Positions 42,826-53,211 are shown, counted from the stretch's first letter. The stretch is 64,000 nt of DNA from Spirochaetales bacterium (GCA_016935695.1 JAFGQL010000158.1:1-64000), one strand, 5' to 3'. The notes: generated by a model from the letters alone, not told the origin. Made by a program: numbers and translations.

Positions 42826-42927
42826 GGCTGCTCCCGTTCATCCCGTACCTGATTTACAGGCACATTGATCAAAATAATAGTATGCCGTTCATTCCGAGGC
42901 AAGGCGCGGATCACAGATACAAAACAA

Positions 42928-42956
42928 TTGACTTGCACTGGTTAAAGGATGATACT
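42928..42956 (+). promoter_or_regulatory. Promoter of the PilZ gene
   Basis: TTGACT, 17 bases, GATACT. The leader would be about 55 bases and no strong ribosome site precedes the ATG. Confidence 0.65.
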
Positions 42957-43018
42957 ATATGAAGAAAGCCGCAGTGCAGACAGGTATACTTTAAACATGC
43001 GGCCCAGGCAGAATAAAA

Positions 43019-43375
43019 ATGGAAGACCAGGAAAAACGAAAATTCAGCAGAGCCCATTTTCACGGTAACGGCGTTCTATTGAAAGGGAGCGTTCAGTACC
43101 CGGTACAGGTGGAAGATTTGTCCCTCCGGGGGGTGCTCATATCTTGTGACCAGCACCTTCAACTTCATGAAGAAGTACGTTTTCACCTGATACTGACACA
43201 TTCGGATATAGTGATCGAAACTGAAGGCGTAGTTGTCCATAAACATGGCAGAGAATACGGAATCAAATTCACACTGGTTGATGCCGAGGGCATGATTCAC
43301 CTGCGGAGCATCATGGAATACAATACCGAAGATTTTTCGGGAATTGAAAACGAACTTTTTTTCCTGAAAAACTGA
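43019..43375 (+). CDS. Single-domain PilZ protein
   Basis: 118 residues. The c-di-GMP-binding elements are present: the N-terminal Arg switch in EKRKFSRAHF and DLSLRG (the D/NxSxxG motif) near residue 34. It should respond to cyclic di-GMP; the output is unknown. It stands alone between the activator gene and aat. It may work with the degenerate HD-GYP protein at 58.5 kb, though that is speculation. Confidence 0.85.
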   Translation: MEDQEKRKFSRAHFHGNGVLLKGSVQYPVQVEDLSLRGVLISCDQHLQLHEEVRFHLILTHSDIVIETEGVVVHKHGREYGIKFTLVDAEGMIHLRSIMEYNTEDFSGIENELFFLKN

Positions 43376-43382
43376 ACATTCC

Positions 43383-44126
43383 TCAATCTGCAGTTATTCC
43401 TTTCTGCCCCTCCATAGACCTTGCAGTGAACATGGAAAAATCTGCGGTCCAGGGGCCTTTTCGCGTGATACCCTCAAGACATTGATGCAGCCTGAAGAGG
43501 TATTCTTCCCGCCGGATCTCACGGGCTCCGAACCGCTCAACATGATCAGTGCGTACCTGGCTGTCGATCAGTTCTATGCCCTGGGCTTGCATATAACGTA
43601 CTCCCGTAACAAAGCCAGTCTTGCTGGCATCATTCATGCGGGAAAACATGGATTCTCCGAAGAAACAATCTCCCAGGGAAACGCCGTAAAGACCACCCGC
43701 GAGTTCGGCATGATGCCATACTTCAAAACTGTGGGCATATCCGAGTTCGTGAAGCTCAACGTATCCTTCAATCATTTCCTGGGTAATCCATGTCCCGTCC
43801 TGACCCGGCCGCGGAGCCTGCGCACAGCCTTGCACCACCTGGCTGAAGGCCGTGTCACAGGTCACGGTATACTGTCTTCTCCGCATGTACCGTTTCAAAG
43901 AAGATGGTATATGGAGATCCTGGGGATTGAGCACAAAACGAGGATCAGGTGACCACCACAAAATGGGCTCATGTTCTGAAAACCACGGAAAAATTCCCTG
44001 CTCGTAGGCACTCAAGAGCATTCCGGGAGAAAGATTCCCTCCGGTACACAGGATACCGTATTCATCTGCCTCACGGGGATGGGGAAACTGGATGCGTTCA
44101 TGCTGGTTAAGGTAGGGAAAGCTCAT
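43383..44126 (-). CDS. aat: Leucyl/phenylalanyl-tRNA--protein transferase
   Basis: Transfers Leu or Phe from tRNA to proteins whose first residue is Lys or Arg, creating an N-degron. The 247-residue protein has FPHPREADEYGILCTGGNLSPGMLLSAYEQGIFPW, seen in full over residues about 14-48, PILWWSPDPRFVL, GTWITQEMIEGYVELHELGYAHS and GGLYGVSLGDCFFGESMFS, all family hallmarks. It overlaps the end of clpA by about 20 bases; the ATG at 44126 follows GGGA. The order clpS-clpA-aat makes a functional N-end-rule unit. Confidence 0.96.
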   Translation of the reverse strand: MSFPYLNQHERIQFPHPREADEYGILCTGGNLSPGMLLSAYEQGIFPWFSEHEPILWWSPDPRFVLNPQDLHIPSSLKRYMRRRQYTVTCDTAFSQVVQGCAQAPRPGQDGTWITQEMIEGYVELHELGYAHSFEVWHHAELAGGLYGVSLGDCFFGESMFSRMNDASKTGFVTGVRYMQAQGIELIDSQVRTDHVERFGAREIRREEYLFRLHQCLEGITRKGPWTADFSMFTARSMEGQKGITAD

Positions 44127-46425
44127 CGCTTCCCGCAATAGAATCTGGCAATAAGGTATCGGTAACCTTAATGCTGATATCCCCGTCGGCCATCCTCGCC
44201 TCTGCGTGCCCGCCGTTTATCAGCTTTCCAAAAAGAATTTCATCTACAAAAAAACTCTTAATTTTTTCATCTATCAGCCGTGCAATATTCCTGGCACCGT
44301 ATTCAGGACTGAAACCCTTTTCTGCAATAAAACGCCGGCATGGATCTGTCACCTTCAGGCTTACATTCTTTTCACTGAGGGTGCGCCTGAAGTCGCTGAT
44401 TTCCTTATCCACTATCCGCAGGATATGATCAATGGACAGAGCATTGAAACTGACAATCTTATCCAGCCTGTTTCTGAACTCGGGATTGAAGGTTCCCTCG
44501 ACTGCTTCGCCGATGGCTTCTGTGCTGACGATCCTGTCTCCGAAACCGATAATGGCTTTGCCCAGATTACGCGCCCCGGCGTTTGAGGTCATAATCAGGA
44601 CCACGTTCCTGAAATCGGCCTTTCGGCCGCTGTTGTCCGTGAGTGTGGCATAGTCCATCACCTGCAGGAGTATATTGAAAATATCCGGATGGGCCTTCTC
44701 TATCTCATCCAAAAGTACAACCGCATGGGGGGTCTTTCGTACCGTGTCGGTAAGCAAACCGCCTTCATCGTAACCGACATACCCGGGGGGAGCACCGACC
44801 AGACGGGAAACGGTATGTTTTTCCTGATACTCGCTCATATCAAAGCGGTGGAGAGTTACACCCAGATACGCGGCAAGCTGTTTTGCCAGTTCGGTTTTCC
44901 CTACTCCGGTAGGTCCGACAAACAAAAAGGAGGCAACAGGTTTATCCGGCCCCTTAAATCCGGCCCGCGATCTTTTTACCGCTTCTACAACAGAATGTAT
45001 GGCATCATCCTGACCGTAAATAACGGCTTTCAAGTCAGCTTCCATCTGCTGCAGTTTGGAAACCTCATTCACCGAAACAGTACGCTCAGGAATTTTTGCT
45101 ATCTTAGATATGACCTTCTCAATCATCTCCTCGTTTATAATGGCCGGTGTCTGCCTGGGTTCCGTCTTATCCTTGTAGGCGAGAATATGCATATATGCGC
45201 CAGCCTCATCGATAACATCTATGGCTTTATCTGGGAGGTGTCTGTCGTTTATGAATTGATCAGACAACTCAACCGCTGATCTGAGGGCTTCCTCTGTGAA
45301 TACCACCTGGTGATAGTCCTCATAACGTTGTTTCAAGCCCTTCAGGATATCTATTGTTTCATCGACTGTGGTTTCTGTTATCTCAATTCTTTGAAAACGC
45401 CGGGATAACGCTCTGTCCTTGTCAAAAAACTTTTTGTACTCATCGTAGGTGGTGGACCCCATACACCGCAGTTTCCCGCCTGCGAGAGCAGGTTTGAGTA
45501 TGTTGCTCGCGTCCATAGAACCGCCTGCAGTAGCCCCGGCGCCGACAATAGTATGTATTTCATCTATAAACAAAATTATCTTCTTTTGCTTTTCAAGTTC
45601 GCTGATAACCGCTTTCAGCCGTTCCTCGAAATCACCGCGAAACCGGGTTCCTGCAAGAAGGCCTCCCATGTCAAGGGAAAACACCCTGTAGTCCTTGAGA
45701 AGCTCAGGCACATCGCCGTCTGCAATGCGGGCGGCAAGCCCCTCTGCAATGGCTGTTTTCCCCACCCCTGGATCACCGACCAAAACCGGATTGTTTTTCA
45801 TCCTGCGGCACAGAACCTGTATGGTCCGTTCAACAATATCAGCCCTGCCGATTAATGGCTCGAGCTCTCCTTTCGATGCAGCAGCGGTCAATTCCCGGGT
45901 AAAGCTGGCCAGGGCGGTTTTCTTCCTTTTGCTTTTTCCTCCGGACAGCGGCTCCTCTTCTTCCTCTGTACTTCCTTCTGCCCCGTCTTCGTAGTCCTCA
46001 TCCGAAACCTGGGCGCGGGATATGCATTTCAAGAGCTTATACCGCGTCATTCCGGCTTTTCTGAGAAAATATGCGCCGAAAGATTCCTTTTCATCCATGA
46101 TGGATACCAGTAAATCACCGACTTCCAGGGACTGTGCGGAGGAGGTCTGGGTGTGGAACACTGCCCGTTCAATGACTCCCTGAAATCCAAGAGACTGCTC
46201 CGGGTCCTTACCTTTCACCACGGTCATTTTACTGTCGAAATACTCAACCAGGTCGTTCCTCACATGCTCCATATTACAACCGCAGGCTGCCATAATTTCA
46301 GCAGTTGAATCATAAAACAAAGACGCGTACAGCACATGCTCAGGGGTCAGGAACTCATGGTTTCTGCTCTTTGCGTCAGCATAGGCTTCATTCAGAATGT
46401 TCTGTACTTCATTGCTTATTTTCAT
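44107..46425 (-). CDS. clpA: ATP-dependent Clp protease ATP-binding subunit ClpA
   Basis: 772 residues: Clp-N repeat domain (1-145), acidic linker, AAA-1 with GDPGVGKT at 217-224 and [13 protein letters not shown], and AAA-2 with GPTGVGKT and [14 protein letters not shown]. There is no long middle domain, so it is ClpA rather than ClpB or ClpC. IIGFGDR supplies the IGF loop that docks on ClpP. With ClpS it unfolds N-degron substrates into ClpP. clpP is not in the window. It is the middle gene of clpS-clpA-aat. Confidence 0.96.
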   Translation of the reverse strand: MKISNEVQNILNEAYADAKSRNHEFLTPEHVLYASLFYDSTAEIMAACGCNMEHVRNDLVEYFDSKMTVVKGKDPEQSLGFQGVIERAVFHTQTSSAQSLEVGDLLVSIMDEKESFGAYFLRKAGMTRYKLLKCISRAQVSDEDYEDGAEGSTEEEEEPLSGGKSKRKKTALASFTRELTAAASKGELEPLIGRADIVERTIQVLCRRMKNNPVLVGDPGVGKTAIAEGLAARIADGDVPELLKDYRVFSLDMGGLLAGTRFRGDFEERLKAVISELEKQKKIILFIDEIHTIVGAGATAGGSMDASNILKPALAGGKLRCMGSTTYDEYKKFFDKDRALSRRFQRIEITETTVDETIDILKGLKQRYEDYHQVVFTEEALRSAVELSDQFINDRHLPDKAIDVIDEAGAYMHILAYKDKTEPRQTPAIINEEMIEKVISKIAKIPERTVSVNEVSKLQQMEADLKAVIYGQDDAIHSVVEAVKRSRAGFKGPDKPVASFLFVGPTGVGKTELAKQLAAYLGVTLHRFDMSEYQEKHTVSRLVGAPPGYVGYDEGGLLTDTVRKTPHAVVLLDEIEKAHPDIFNILLQVMDYATLTDNSGRKADFRNVVLIMTSNAGARNLGKAIIGFGDRIVSTEAIGEAVEGTFNPEFRNRLDKIVSFNALSIDHILRIVDKEISDFRRTLSEKNVSLKVTDPCRRFIAEKGFSPEYGARNIARLIDEKIKSFFVDEILFGKLINGGHAEARMADGDISIKVTDTLLPDSIAGSDELSLP

Positions 46426-46475
46426 TGGACTATATCACCTCGTTACATTGCCGGTCACGGCTATACATTGACATC

Positions 46476-46793
46476 TCAGGCTTCTTCTACTGTACACTGC
46501 AGGGGAAATTCTGCTTCTTTTGCCAAAAGCAGAACCTGCTGTACCTTCGTTTGTGCAACATCGAAGGTAAATACACCTACTACCCCTCGGCCTTTTTTAT
46601 GAACATCCAGCATGATCTGGGTTGCCTCCTGCATTCCCTTCCGAAACACCTTCTGCAGAACAAACACGACAAACTCCATTGTCGTATAATGATCATTGTA
46701 AAGAACCACCTTATACATTGATGGTTTTTTCACCTTCTGATGAGTATCTTCCTGTATTCCTGTTCCGGTTCCTGTTGTAAATGGCTGCGACAA
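46476..46793 (-). CDS. clpS: ClpS N-degron adaptor
   Basis: 105 residues. The core YKVVLYNDHYTTMEFVVFVLQKVF matches ClpS (the NDxxTTMEFV motif binds the N-terminal residue and ClpA), and HKKGRGVVGVFTFDVAQTKV is the second half. I choose a TTG at 46793 because GGAG lies eight bases upstream and the N-terminal tail is then about 30 residues, as usual. An upstream ATG would add 20 residues without support. It is 50 bp upstream of clpA. Confidence 0.92.
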   Translation of the reverse strand: MSQPFTTGTGTGIQEDTHQKVKKPSMYKVVLYNDHYTTMEFVVFVLQKVFRKGMQEATQIMLDVHKKGRGVVGVFTFDVAQTKVQQVLLLAKEAEFPLQCTVEEA

Positions 46794-46969
46794 TCTTACG
46801 ACTCCGTTCCTGGCAAGTGCTGTACTGAATTTACTAAAAACATGGCAGTTCAATCAATGGTAATCGTCTTTCAATTTGGCCATCTTCCGTTTTTTACGCA
46901 TCACATGGAACTGTTCCCATGCTCTGCAAAAAACCCTCTGAACCCCAATGATGATTTCAAAATATCCTG

Positions 46970-46998
46970 TTGACATTTATGCCCAGTAAGGTTATAAA
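46970..46998 (+). promoter_or_regulatory. Promoter of tRNA-Phe
   Basis: TTGACA, 17 bases, TATAAA, ending 13 bases before the tRNA. Confidence 0.88.
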
Positions 46999-47011
46999 TG
47001 TGCCTGCAATC

Positions 47012-47084
<73 letters not shown>

Positions 47085-47091
47085 TTGTATC

Positions 47092-47124
47092 TGCCTCCGG
47101 TCTTTTTGACCGGAGGCTTTTTTT
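47092..47124. terminator. Terminator of tRNA-Phe, also at the end of the ABC operon
   Basis: Stem GCCTCCGGTC / GACCGGAGGC with a five-base T-rich loop and seven T on the plus strand. The convergent ABC transporter operon ends at its edge. Confidence 0.9.
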
Positions 47125-47845
47125 ATGCTTCCGGCTCTTGTTTCATCAAGGTGTCGAAAATATTGCGTTCTATAGACAATATGCCGTCATGGTACAGGTG
47201 CCGCTCGGACTTTTTTACTTGGTTTTCTATAGTAGACAGCACCGTCATGGGGTTTTTACCCAGAATATGAATAACATCTCCCATGAGGGCCGCTTCCTGA
47301 ATGTCGTGGGTAACAAAAACGACAGTCACGGGTTTGTGTTCCCATATGGTAAAAAACGAGTTAACAAGGGAGATCTTCATTGCCCAATCGACGGCCTGTA
47401 GAGGCTCATCCAGCAATACAAGTCCCGAATCGGGAACAAACCCTCTGGCCAGGGCCGCCCGTTTCCGCATTCCTCCCGACAGCTGGTAAGGGTATTTATA
47501 CCTGTCTTCGTATAAGCCGGTCATGACTAACAGATCCCGGATCATGCCCTGGGTCGCCGGCTTCCTTCTGAGATCACGTGGACATGCAAGAAGCAGATTC
47601 TCCTCTACCCTGGCCCAGGGAATGAGCCGCGCTTCCTGGAACACCATGGATACTGTTTTGGGAATGTTGGAAACGGTGCCTGCATCGGGTTTCGCGATAC
47701 CTGACAGTATTCGTAACAGTGTTGTTTTTCCGCACCCCGACGGCCCCACGAGAACATTTATTTTATCCTTCTCAAACGAAAGGGAAAAATCCGCCAACAC
47801 ATGCTCTGCATTGAATTGCTTTGACACCCCGTTCAGGCTGATCAT
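47123..47845 (-). CDS. ABC transporter ATPase, NitT/TauT (SsuB/ThiZ-like) family
   Basis: 240 residues with Walker A GPSGCGKTT, Q-loop MVFQEARLIPW, signature LSGGMRKRAALAR, Walker B LVLLDEPLQAVD and switch His in FVTHDIQEA. It powers import with the adjacent permease. The start at 47845 overlaps the permease stop as ATGA; an ATG five codons earlier is in frame but less likely. It is the last gene of the binding protein-permease-ATPase operon. The substrate could be a sulfonate, nitrate-like or thiamine-precursor molecule and is not resolved. Confidence 0.93.
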   Translation of the reverse strand: MISLNGVSKQFNAEHVLADFSLSFEKDKINVLVGPSGCGKTTLLRILSGIAKPDAGTVSNIPKTVSMVFQEARLIPWARVEENLLLACPRDLRRKPATQGMIRDLLVMTGLYEDRYKYPYQLSGGMRKRAALARGFVPDSGLVLLDEPLQAVDWAMKISLVNSFFTIWEHKPVTVVFVTHDIQEAALMGDVIHILGKNPMTVLSTIENQVKKSERHLYHDGILSIERNIFDTLMKQEPEA

Positions 47846-48630
47846 TCCGGTGCCGTCCATCCGGTATCTGAACCAGCAGCAGGAATAACCCGGCGAAAAA
47901 CAAACCTGACAGCCATGGTAAACAGGGCGCTTATCACAAGAGCAGAGATTGTCCAGGCAAACAGACGGGCGGTTTCCAGGTACATCCGCGCTTCCTGCAT
48001 TTTGGTTCCCATTCCGGAAACCGGCCTGCTCAGAACCTCTGCCGCTATAACCAGCTTCCAGGCAAGTCCGGAAGCCGTTTCAAGCCCCGGGAAAACATAG
48101 GATGCTACAGAGGGGACATACATCCAGCGAATGACAGTACGCCGATCCATGCCGTACACTTCGGCCATTTCCAGGAGTTCCTGATCGACATGTGAGATCC
48201 CTTCGCTTACACCGGATGTAATGATCGGAAATATCATCAAAAAAGCTACAAACACAGGTACTGTACCGCTGGAAAACCAAATCAGGGCAAGGAGAATCAC
48301 GCTGATCAAGGGTGTTGAACGAACCACCACAAGAAGCGGTTCTATACCGGACCTGAAAGAAGGGTACATCCCTGCGGGGACTCCAAGAGCAAGGCCGGTA
48401 GCCACAGCTAAAAGGAATCCCGCAGCTCCACGCAGGAGGGTTGAAGCCAGAGCCCCCATTGTATCCTCTTCTGTGATGATGGCAATAAGGGCGCTTACAC
48501 TTTCCTTTGGCGACGGCAGTATAATGGATGAGCCGGCATACACCGATGCGGCCTTCCACAGAATGATCAAACAGATTACTCCCAACAGAAAGCTGTATGA
48601 TGTGTTGTTCTTACGGGTATATAGCCTCAT
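47842..48630 (-). CDS. ABC transporter permease, NitT/TauT family
   Basis: 262 residues with about six membrane helices. The EAA loop EMAEVYGMDRRTVIRWMYVP, which contacts the ATPase, is clear, as are the early ILPSPKESVSAL and ALGVPAGMYPSFRSGIEPLLV segments typical of SsuC-type permeases. It overlaps the binding-protein gene by 20 bases and the ATPase gene by four, so the three are translated together. Confidence 0.93.
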   Translation of the reverse strand: MRLYTRKNNTSYSFLLGVICLIILWKAASVYAGSSIILPSPKESVSALIAIITEEDTMGALASTLLRGAAGFLLAVATGLALGVPAGMYPSFRSGIEPLLVVVRSTPLISVILLALIWFSSGTVPVFVAFLMIFPIITSGVSEGISHVDQELLEMAEVYGMDRRTVIRWMYVPSVASYVFPGLETASGLAWKLVIAAEVLSRPVSGMGTKMQEARMYLETARLFAWTISALVISALFTMAVRFVFRRVIPAAGSDTGWTAPE

Positions 48631-49576
48631 CGGGGACCTTTCCGCCTATGGATGCGGGGTTATAGGCGTAGAGTATTTCATAAAAGCGTCTCAGATCATC
48701 CTTACGTTCCGTTGCCGGAGTAAACTCCAGATTTAGCCGGGGAAGAGCTTCAGCCACCAGGGCTGCTGGTAGACCGATATACTGCAGGGCTAACTCCCCT
48801 GTTTTTTCCGGATCCGCAAAAACCCGGGGCAGGGTTTCCCGGTAGTCATCAAGGAATTTCCCGACAAGACCGGGATTACGTTCATAGACACCGGCCCTTA
48901 CCACTAAGGCTGTGGCCGGATATGGCCGGGAAAGGCCACTTGCCTTCCCAAATGCTTCCTGCAGGTCAACGACTGCTTTGACCTCGGGATTTTTTTTTCT
49001 GACGACAGTGACAAACGGCTCCGGAAGAACTCCAATCTGTACCTTCCCGGCTGCCAACTGGGCTGCCAGTTCGTTATGTCCGAAAGTGAAATCAAGCTCT
49101 ACATCTTTATCCGGCTCGATGCCTGAGTGCTCAAGCACATATTTCATGATGTATTCGGGATTGGACCCCTGGGCAATACAGTAGATACGCCGGCCGCGGA
49201 CATCCTGAAGACTTTTGACCTCCGGGTCGTTGCTTACCAGATGGATTACACCGTTACCGATAATGGCGGCAATTTTTATTCCCGCGCCCTTGTTGTACAA
49301 CACGGCAGCAAGGTTAACCGGAACAGCGGCGATATCAACCTCACCCGATAAAATACGCGCGGTCATGATCTGCGGCTCATCCACTACGCTGAATTCTGCT
49401 CTGCCGGACCAGCCGTAATCCGGCGGATCTGCAAACATCGGAAGCATGCCTATAGAACTCGGCCCTTTCAGACCTGCAACATAAAGCACTTTCTCCCTGT
49501 CTTCCGTTGCCCCCCCGGCAAAAACAAAAGAAGCAGCCATAAACAAAATGAATAAAATACCTGTAGTTTTCGTCAT
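48611..49576 (-). CDS. ABC transporter substrate-binding protein, NMT1/SsuA-like
   Basis: 321 residues with a signal peptide (TGILFILFMAASFVFAGG) and no lipobox Cys. LKGPSSIGMLPMFADPPDYG, EVDIAAVPVNLAAVLYNKG, VRGRRIYCIAQGSNPEYIMKYVLEHSGI and GVLPEPFVTVVRKKNPEV follow the NMT1/SsuA pattern of a two-lobed periplasmic binding protein. It is the first gene of the operon. Ligand unknown; no TPP or other known riboswitch was seen upstream. Confidence 0.9.
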   Translation of the reverse strand: MTKTTGILFILFMAASFVFAGGATEDREKVLYVAGLKGPSSIGMLPMFADPPDYGWSGRAEFSVVDEPQIMTARILSGEVDIAAVPVNLAAVLYNKGAGIKIAAIIGNGVIHLVSNDPEVKSLQDVRGRRIYCIAQGSNPEYIMKYVLEHSGIEPDKDVELDFTFGHNELAAQLAAGKVQIGVLPEPFVTVVRKKNPEVKAVVDLQEAFGKASGLSRPYPATALVVRAGVYERNPGLVGKFLDDYRETLPRVFADPEKTGELALQYIGLPAALVAEALPRLNLEFTPATERKDDLRRFYEILYAYNPASIGGKVPDEAIYP

Positions 49577-49588
49577 AATTATAAACTC

Positions 49589-49617
49589 AGAGTATGAGGC
49601 TTTCGCCCCTTAGTCAA
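49589..49617 (-). promoter_or_regulatory. Promoter of the ABC transporter operon
   Basis: TTGACT, 17 bases, TACTCT on the minus strand, 12 bases before the ATG, with no ribosome site between. Confidence 0.65.
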
Positions 49618-49634
49618 TAGAGAGGATGTTTCAC

Positions 49635-49662
49635 TTGAACCCGGGCGCCTTGTATTGATACA
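49635..49662 (+). promoter_or_regulatory. Possible promoter of the MutY-like gene
   Basis: TTGAAC, 16 bases, GATACA, ending 11 bases before the ATG. No ribosome site lies between. Confidence 0.45.
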
Positions 49663-49673
49663 GTCTGTCTGTC

Positions 49674-50552
49674 ATGAAAGAACATCAACCCGATTTACCC
49701 GTTGGCAACTTCCATTCACACCCTACTCCCTCTGACATTGAATTATTCCAGTCGATGGTTCTGGATTTCTACCATGATTACGGCCGGGACCTGCCGTGGC
49801 GGCATACGGTAAACCCTTATCATATTCTTGTTTCCGAGATCATGCTGCAACAGACCCAGGTACAGCGGGTCCTCCTGAAATACGAATCGTTCATCAAAGC
49901 TGTACCGGACTTTGACGCCCTGGCCCGGCTGCCCTTTCCCCGTCTTTTGGAACTATGGCAAGGCCTGGGGTATAACAGAAGGGCATTGGCATTGAAAGAA
50001 GCCGCCGTCCGGGTAGTCGGTGACCACGGAGGTGTCCTCCCGGACAACCCCGACCTGCTGAAGGGTTTCAAAGGTATAGGACCGAACACCGCTGCCTCGG
50101 TCTGTGTATTTGCCTATAACAAACCCCTTGTTTTTATAGAGACGAATATCAGGCGGGTTTTCACCCACTATTTTTTCAGTACCGGCACAGCAGTAGATGA
50201 CCGTCAGCTTTTACCCATCATAGAAAAAGCCCTTTACGCATTTTCTCCCCGCGACTGGTATAATGCCTTGATGGACCTCGGTTCACTCATCCCGAAACAC
50301 ACGGAAAACCCCAACCGCAGGAATCCGGCTTACCGGACCCAGAGTCCTTTCGAAGGATCTCTTCGTCAGATCCGGGGCGAAATCCTGAGGGTCCTTGCCA
50401 AAAACCCTGTCTTTCCTGACGAACTGGGGGATAAGAGCCCGTTGCTGGCCCGGACCGACCGGAAGAACATAAAAAAAGCCGTCTCCGCCCTTGAATCCGA
50501 AGGATTCGTGGTTAAGGAAGACGGCTCGTACCGTATACGTGATGACCGCTGA
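49674..50552 (+). CDS. MutY-like A/G adenine glycosylase lacking the iron-sulfur cluster
   Basis: 292 residues of the HhH-GPD superfamily. LPWRHTVNPYHILVSEIMLQQ holds the MutY catalytic Glu (E55), and LKGFKGIGPNTAASV is the helix-hairpin-helix. MutY normally has Asp in the LDGNVKRV segment; here it is FIETNIRRV, with E156 in its place. The four-Cys 4Fe-4S loop is absent: the protein has one Cys only (C144), and MDLGSLIPKHTENPNRRNP replaces the loop. The C-terminal Nudix-like domain is also missing, replaced by a short winged-helix-like end (SALESEGFVVKEDGSYRI). It ends directly against the convergent tyrS. Confidence 0.82.
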   Translation: MKEHQPDLPVGNFHSHPTPSDIELFQSMVLDFYHDYGRDLPWRHTVNPYHILVSEIMLQQTQVQRVLLKYESFIKAVPDFDALARLPFPRLLELWQGLGYNRRALALKEAAVRVVGDHGGVLPDNPDLLKGFKGIGPNTAASVCVFAYNKPLVFIETNIRRVFTHYFFSTGTAVDDRQLLPIIEKALYAFSPRDWYNALMDLGSLIPKHTENPNRRNPAYRTQSPFEGSLRQIRGEILRVLAKNPVFPDELGDKSPLLARTDRKNIKKAVSALESEGFVVKEDGSYRIRDDR

Positions 50553-51779
50553 TTACCCCACGTCCACCCGCATATGCTTTTTCTTGCCTGCTTTCAGCAT
50601 GATGATGTTGTCATTCACGTCTGCATGTCCAATGACATGATCGATAGAGGTGATCTGTGCATCGTTCACCCTGGCGCCGCCCTGCTCAATGAGTCTGCGG
50701 GCTTCGCTTTTCGACGGGGTCAGCCCAGTACGGCAAAAAAGGTCAATTATGTTTATACCCTTATCCAGTTCCGCCGAAGCCAGGTCATAACCGGGAATGG
50801 AAGATGTGTCTCCACCTGCACCGAATGCAGCCCGCGCCCCTTCCCGGGCTTCCCCGGCCTTTTCTTCTCCATGGACCAGCCGGGTATATTCGAAAGCAAG
50901 GGTTTCCTTTGCCTGGTTCAACGCTGCGCCTCCCGCGCTGCACATTGACCGTATTTCCTGTACAGGCAGGAAGGTAAATAACAAAAGGAATTTCTCCACG
51001 TCCTGGTCATGGACATTTCGCCAGTACTGGTAAAAATCGTACACGGAACACATTGATGCGTCTAAAAAGATGGCGCCTTTTTCCGTTTTACCCATTTTTT
51101 TTCCGTCTGCCCTGGTGACAAGGGGAAAGGTGAGACCGTAGGTTTCCCCTCCTTCCATTCGGCGGATAAGATCTATACCCGCAACAATATTACCCCACTG
51201 GTCTTCTCCGCCCACCTGCAGTACACAGCCTTTCCGGCGGAACAGTTCCAGAAAATCGTAGGACTGAAGCAGCTGGTAATTGAATTCTATGAATGACAGC
51301 CCTGTCTCCAGCCGTTGTCTGTAAGCCTCGAAGGTAAGCATGCGGTTTACAGAGAAATGCTTCCCGATGTCCCGTAAGAAATCTATATAGTTCAGATTAT
51401 TGAGCCAGTCTCCGTTTTTCACCAGACCGGCCTTCCCTTCGCCAAGAGCGACGATACTGCCCATCTGACGCCCCATTCTTTCCGCGTTCGCGTCAATTTC
51501 TTCGTAGGAAAGCATCTTCCGCATTTCCGTCTTCCCCGACGGATCGCCTATGCGGGCGGTGCCGGTTCCCAGGAGAAGCACCGCATCATGTCCGGCACGT
51601 TGTAAATGTGCAGCTGCAAACACCGGTACCATGTGGCCTACATGAAGAGAGGGCCCTGTGGGATCGAAGCCGACATAAAACGATAAAGGCCCCTCGTCCA
51701 TTCTTTTACTCAAACCGTCCAGGTCCGTACATTGCTGAAGGAATCCGCGCTCTTTCAGCACTTCTAAAGCAGGGTTCAT
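50553..51779 (-). CDS. tyrS: Tyrosyl-tRNA synthetase
   Basis: 408 residues, class I. Motifs HVGH (residues about 46-49), [10 protein letters not shown] and KMGKTEKGA (KMSKS equivalent) are clear; the C-terminal S4 domain ([24 protein letters not shown]) binds the tRNA. The fold corresponds to the TyrZ-like branch, in which HVGH replaces HIGH. It overlaps glyQS by four bases (ATGA) and is the last gene of gltX-glyQS-tyrS. Confidence 0.96.
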   Translation of the reverse strand: MNPALEVLKERGFLQQCTDLDGLSKRMDEGPLSFYVGFDPTGPSLHVGHMVPVFAAAHLQRAGHDAVLLLGTGTARIGDPSGKTEMRKMLSYEEIDANAERMGRQMGSIVALGEGKAGLVKNGDWLNNLNYIDFLRDIGKHFSVNRMLTFEAYRQRLETGLSFIEFNYQLLQSYDFLELFRRKGCVLQVGGEDQWGNIVAGIDLIRRMEGGETYGLTFPLVTRADGKKMGKTEKGAIFLDASMCSVYDFYQYWRNVHDQDVEKFLLLFTFLPVQEIRSMCSAGGAALNQAKETLAFEYTRLVHGEEKAGEAREGARAAFGAGGDTSSIPGYDLASAELDKGINIIDLFCRTGLTPSKSEARRLIEQGGARVNDAQITSIDHVIGHADVNDNIIMLKAGKKKHMRVDVG

Positions 51780-53110
51780 GACCTTGTCCTTGTGTAATTC
51801 TTTATTTCACTGCGGATTCTGGCCGAAAGTTCGGCTATGGGCACCCGCACCTGTTCCATGGAATCCCGGTACCGCAGGGTGACCGCCTTGTCCTCTTTCG
51901 TGTCATAATCAACGGTGACACAAAAGGGTGTACCAATTTCATCCATCCGGCGGTAGCGGCGGCCGATAGCCCCCGACTGGTCGTAGAATACCGCGTAATC
52001 TTCCATTAATTCCTTTTGTATGTCTTTTGCAATTTCAGGAAGGCCGTCTTTCTTCACCAGGGGCATGATACCCACTGTAACCGGTGCTACTTTCGGATGA
52101 AAACGCAGAACATTGCGGACCTCGCCGTCGGCAAGGGTTTCCTCGTCATACGCGTCTGAAAGTACCATAAGGACCGAACGGGTGAGTCCGGCGGACGTCT
52201 CTATAACATAGGGAACATAGCGGGAGTTATCACTGTCATCAAGATATGTCTGTTCCTTTCCGGAATACTCCTGGTGCCGGCCCAAGTCAAAATCCGTCCT
52301 GGAGTGAATCCCCTCCAGCTCCTGCCATCCCATGGGAAACAAAAACTCTATATCGAAAGCCGCTTTCGCGTAATGGGCAAGCTCATCCGGCCCGTGCTGT
52401 TTGAACCTCAGTTTTTCCGGATTAATGCCCATTTTCTCGTAATAGGAAATACGTTCCTTCTTCCAGTATTCAAACCATTCGTCGTCGCTCCCGGGTTTTA
52501 CAAAAAACTGCATTTCCATCTGTTCGAATTCACAGGTACGGAATATGAAATTCTTGGTGACAATCTCATTCCGGAAGGCTTTTCCGACCTGGGCAATACC
52601 AAAGGGGATCTTTACCCTGCTCGACTGTACAACGTTCTTGAAGTTCACGAAAATGCCCTGTGCTGTCTCGGGACGCAGGTACACAACAGAGCCGGAGTCC
52701 TTCGTAGGCCCGAGGTGGGTGGAAAACATCAGGTTAAAATCCCTGGGTTCGGTGAAGGTTCCCGAATTCCCGCAGGTCGGACAGGGTTTTGCAAGGTCAA
52801 TATGGTCGGCCCTGAACCGGCTTTTGCATTCTTTGCAGTCCACCAGGGGATCAGAAAAATTTTCCACGTGTCCCGAAGCTTCCCAGGTTTTTGGATGCAT
52901 CATGATGGCGGCATCCAGGCCTACGATGTTATCGTGAAGCTGGGTCATTTCCCTCCACCAGAATTTCTGAATGTTGTTTTTAAGCTCGACTCCCAGGGGA
53001 CCGTAATCCCAGGCAGACGAAAGCCCGCCGTATATTTCCGAAGACTGGAATACGAATCCCCTTCTTTTGCACAAAGATACCAGTTTGTCCATCGTCACTT
53101 CTGCTGCCAT
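51776..53110 (-). CDS. glyQS: Glycyl-tRNA synthetase, alpha2 type
   Basis: 444 residues, class [35 protein letters not shown] is the start of the alpha2-dimer form used by archaea, eukaryotes and some bacteria, not the alpha2beta2 form. Zinc-type CKECKSRF and CPTC pairs and [19 protein letters not shown] (motif 2 region) are present, and [19 protein letters not shown] leads into the anticodon-binding domain. AAGGAGA precedes the ATG. It lies 100 bp after gltX. Confidence 0.96.
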   Translation of the reverse strand: MAAEVTMDKLVSLCKRRGFVFQSSEIYGGLSSAWDYGPLGVELKNNIQKFWWREMTQLHDNIVGLDAAIMMHPKTWEASGHVENFSDPLVDCKECKSRFRADHIDLAKPCPTCGNSGTFTEPRDFNLMFSTHLGPTKDSGSVVYLRPETAQGIFVNFKNVVQSSRVKIPFGIAQVGKAFRNEIVTKNFIFRTCEFEQMEMQFFVKPGSDDEWFEYWKKERISYYEKMGINPEKLRFKQHGPDELAHYAKAAFDIEFLFPMGWQELEGIHSRTDFDLGRHQEYSGKEQTYLDDSDNSRYVPYVIETSAGLTRSVLMVLSDAYDEETLADGEVRNVLRFHPKVAPVTVGIMPLVKKDGLPEIAKDIQKELMEDYAVFYDQSGAIGRRYRRMDEIGTPFCVTVDYDTKEDKAVTLRYRDSMEQVRVPIAELSARIRSEIKNYTRTRS

Positions 53111-53211
53111 TGTACTCTCCTTACTGAGTGCTTCGCCTTATCTGTATAAAAAAGCAGACTGCCGGTAATGCGTCACGGCTGCTGCCTTGTGTAGATTGCT
53201 GTGCCTGAAAA

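Noticed and set aside
44689..45279. A 196-codon open frame antisense to clpA
   Set aside because: Antisense to a well-supported ClpA; no domain and a low-complexity character typical of a shadow frame.
52274..53149. A 291-codon open frame antisense to glyQS
   Set aside because: Same reason: antisense to a clear synthetase gene, no motif, no ribosome site.
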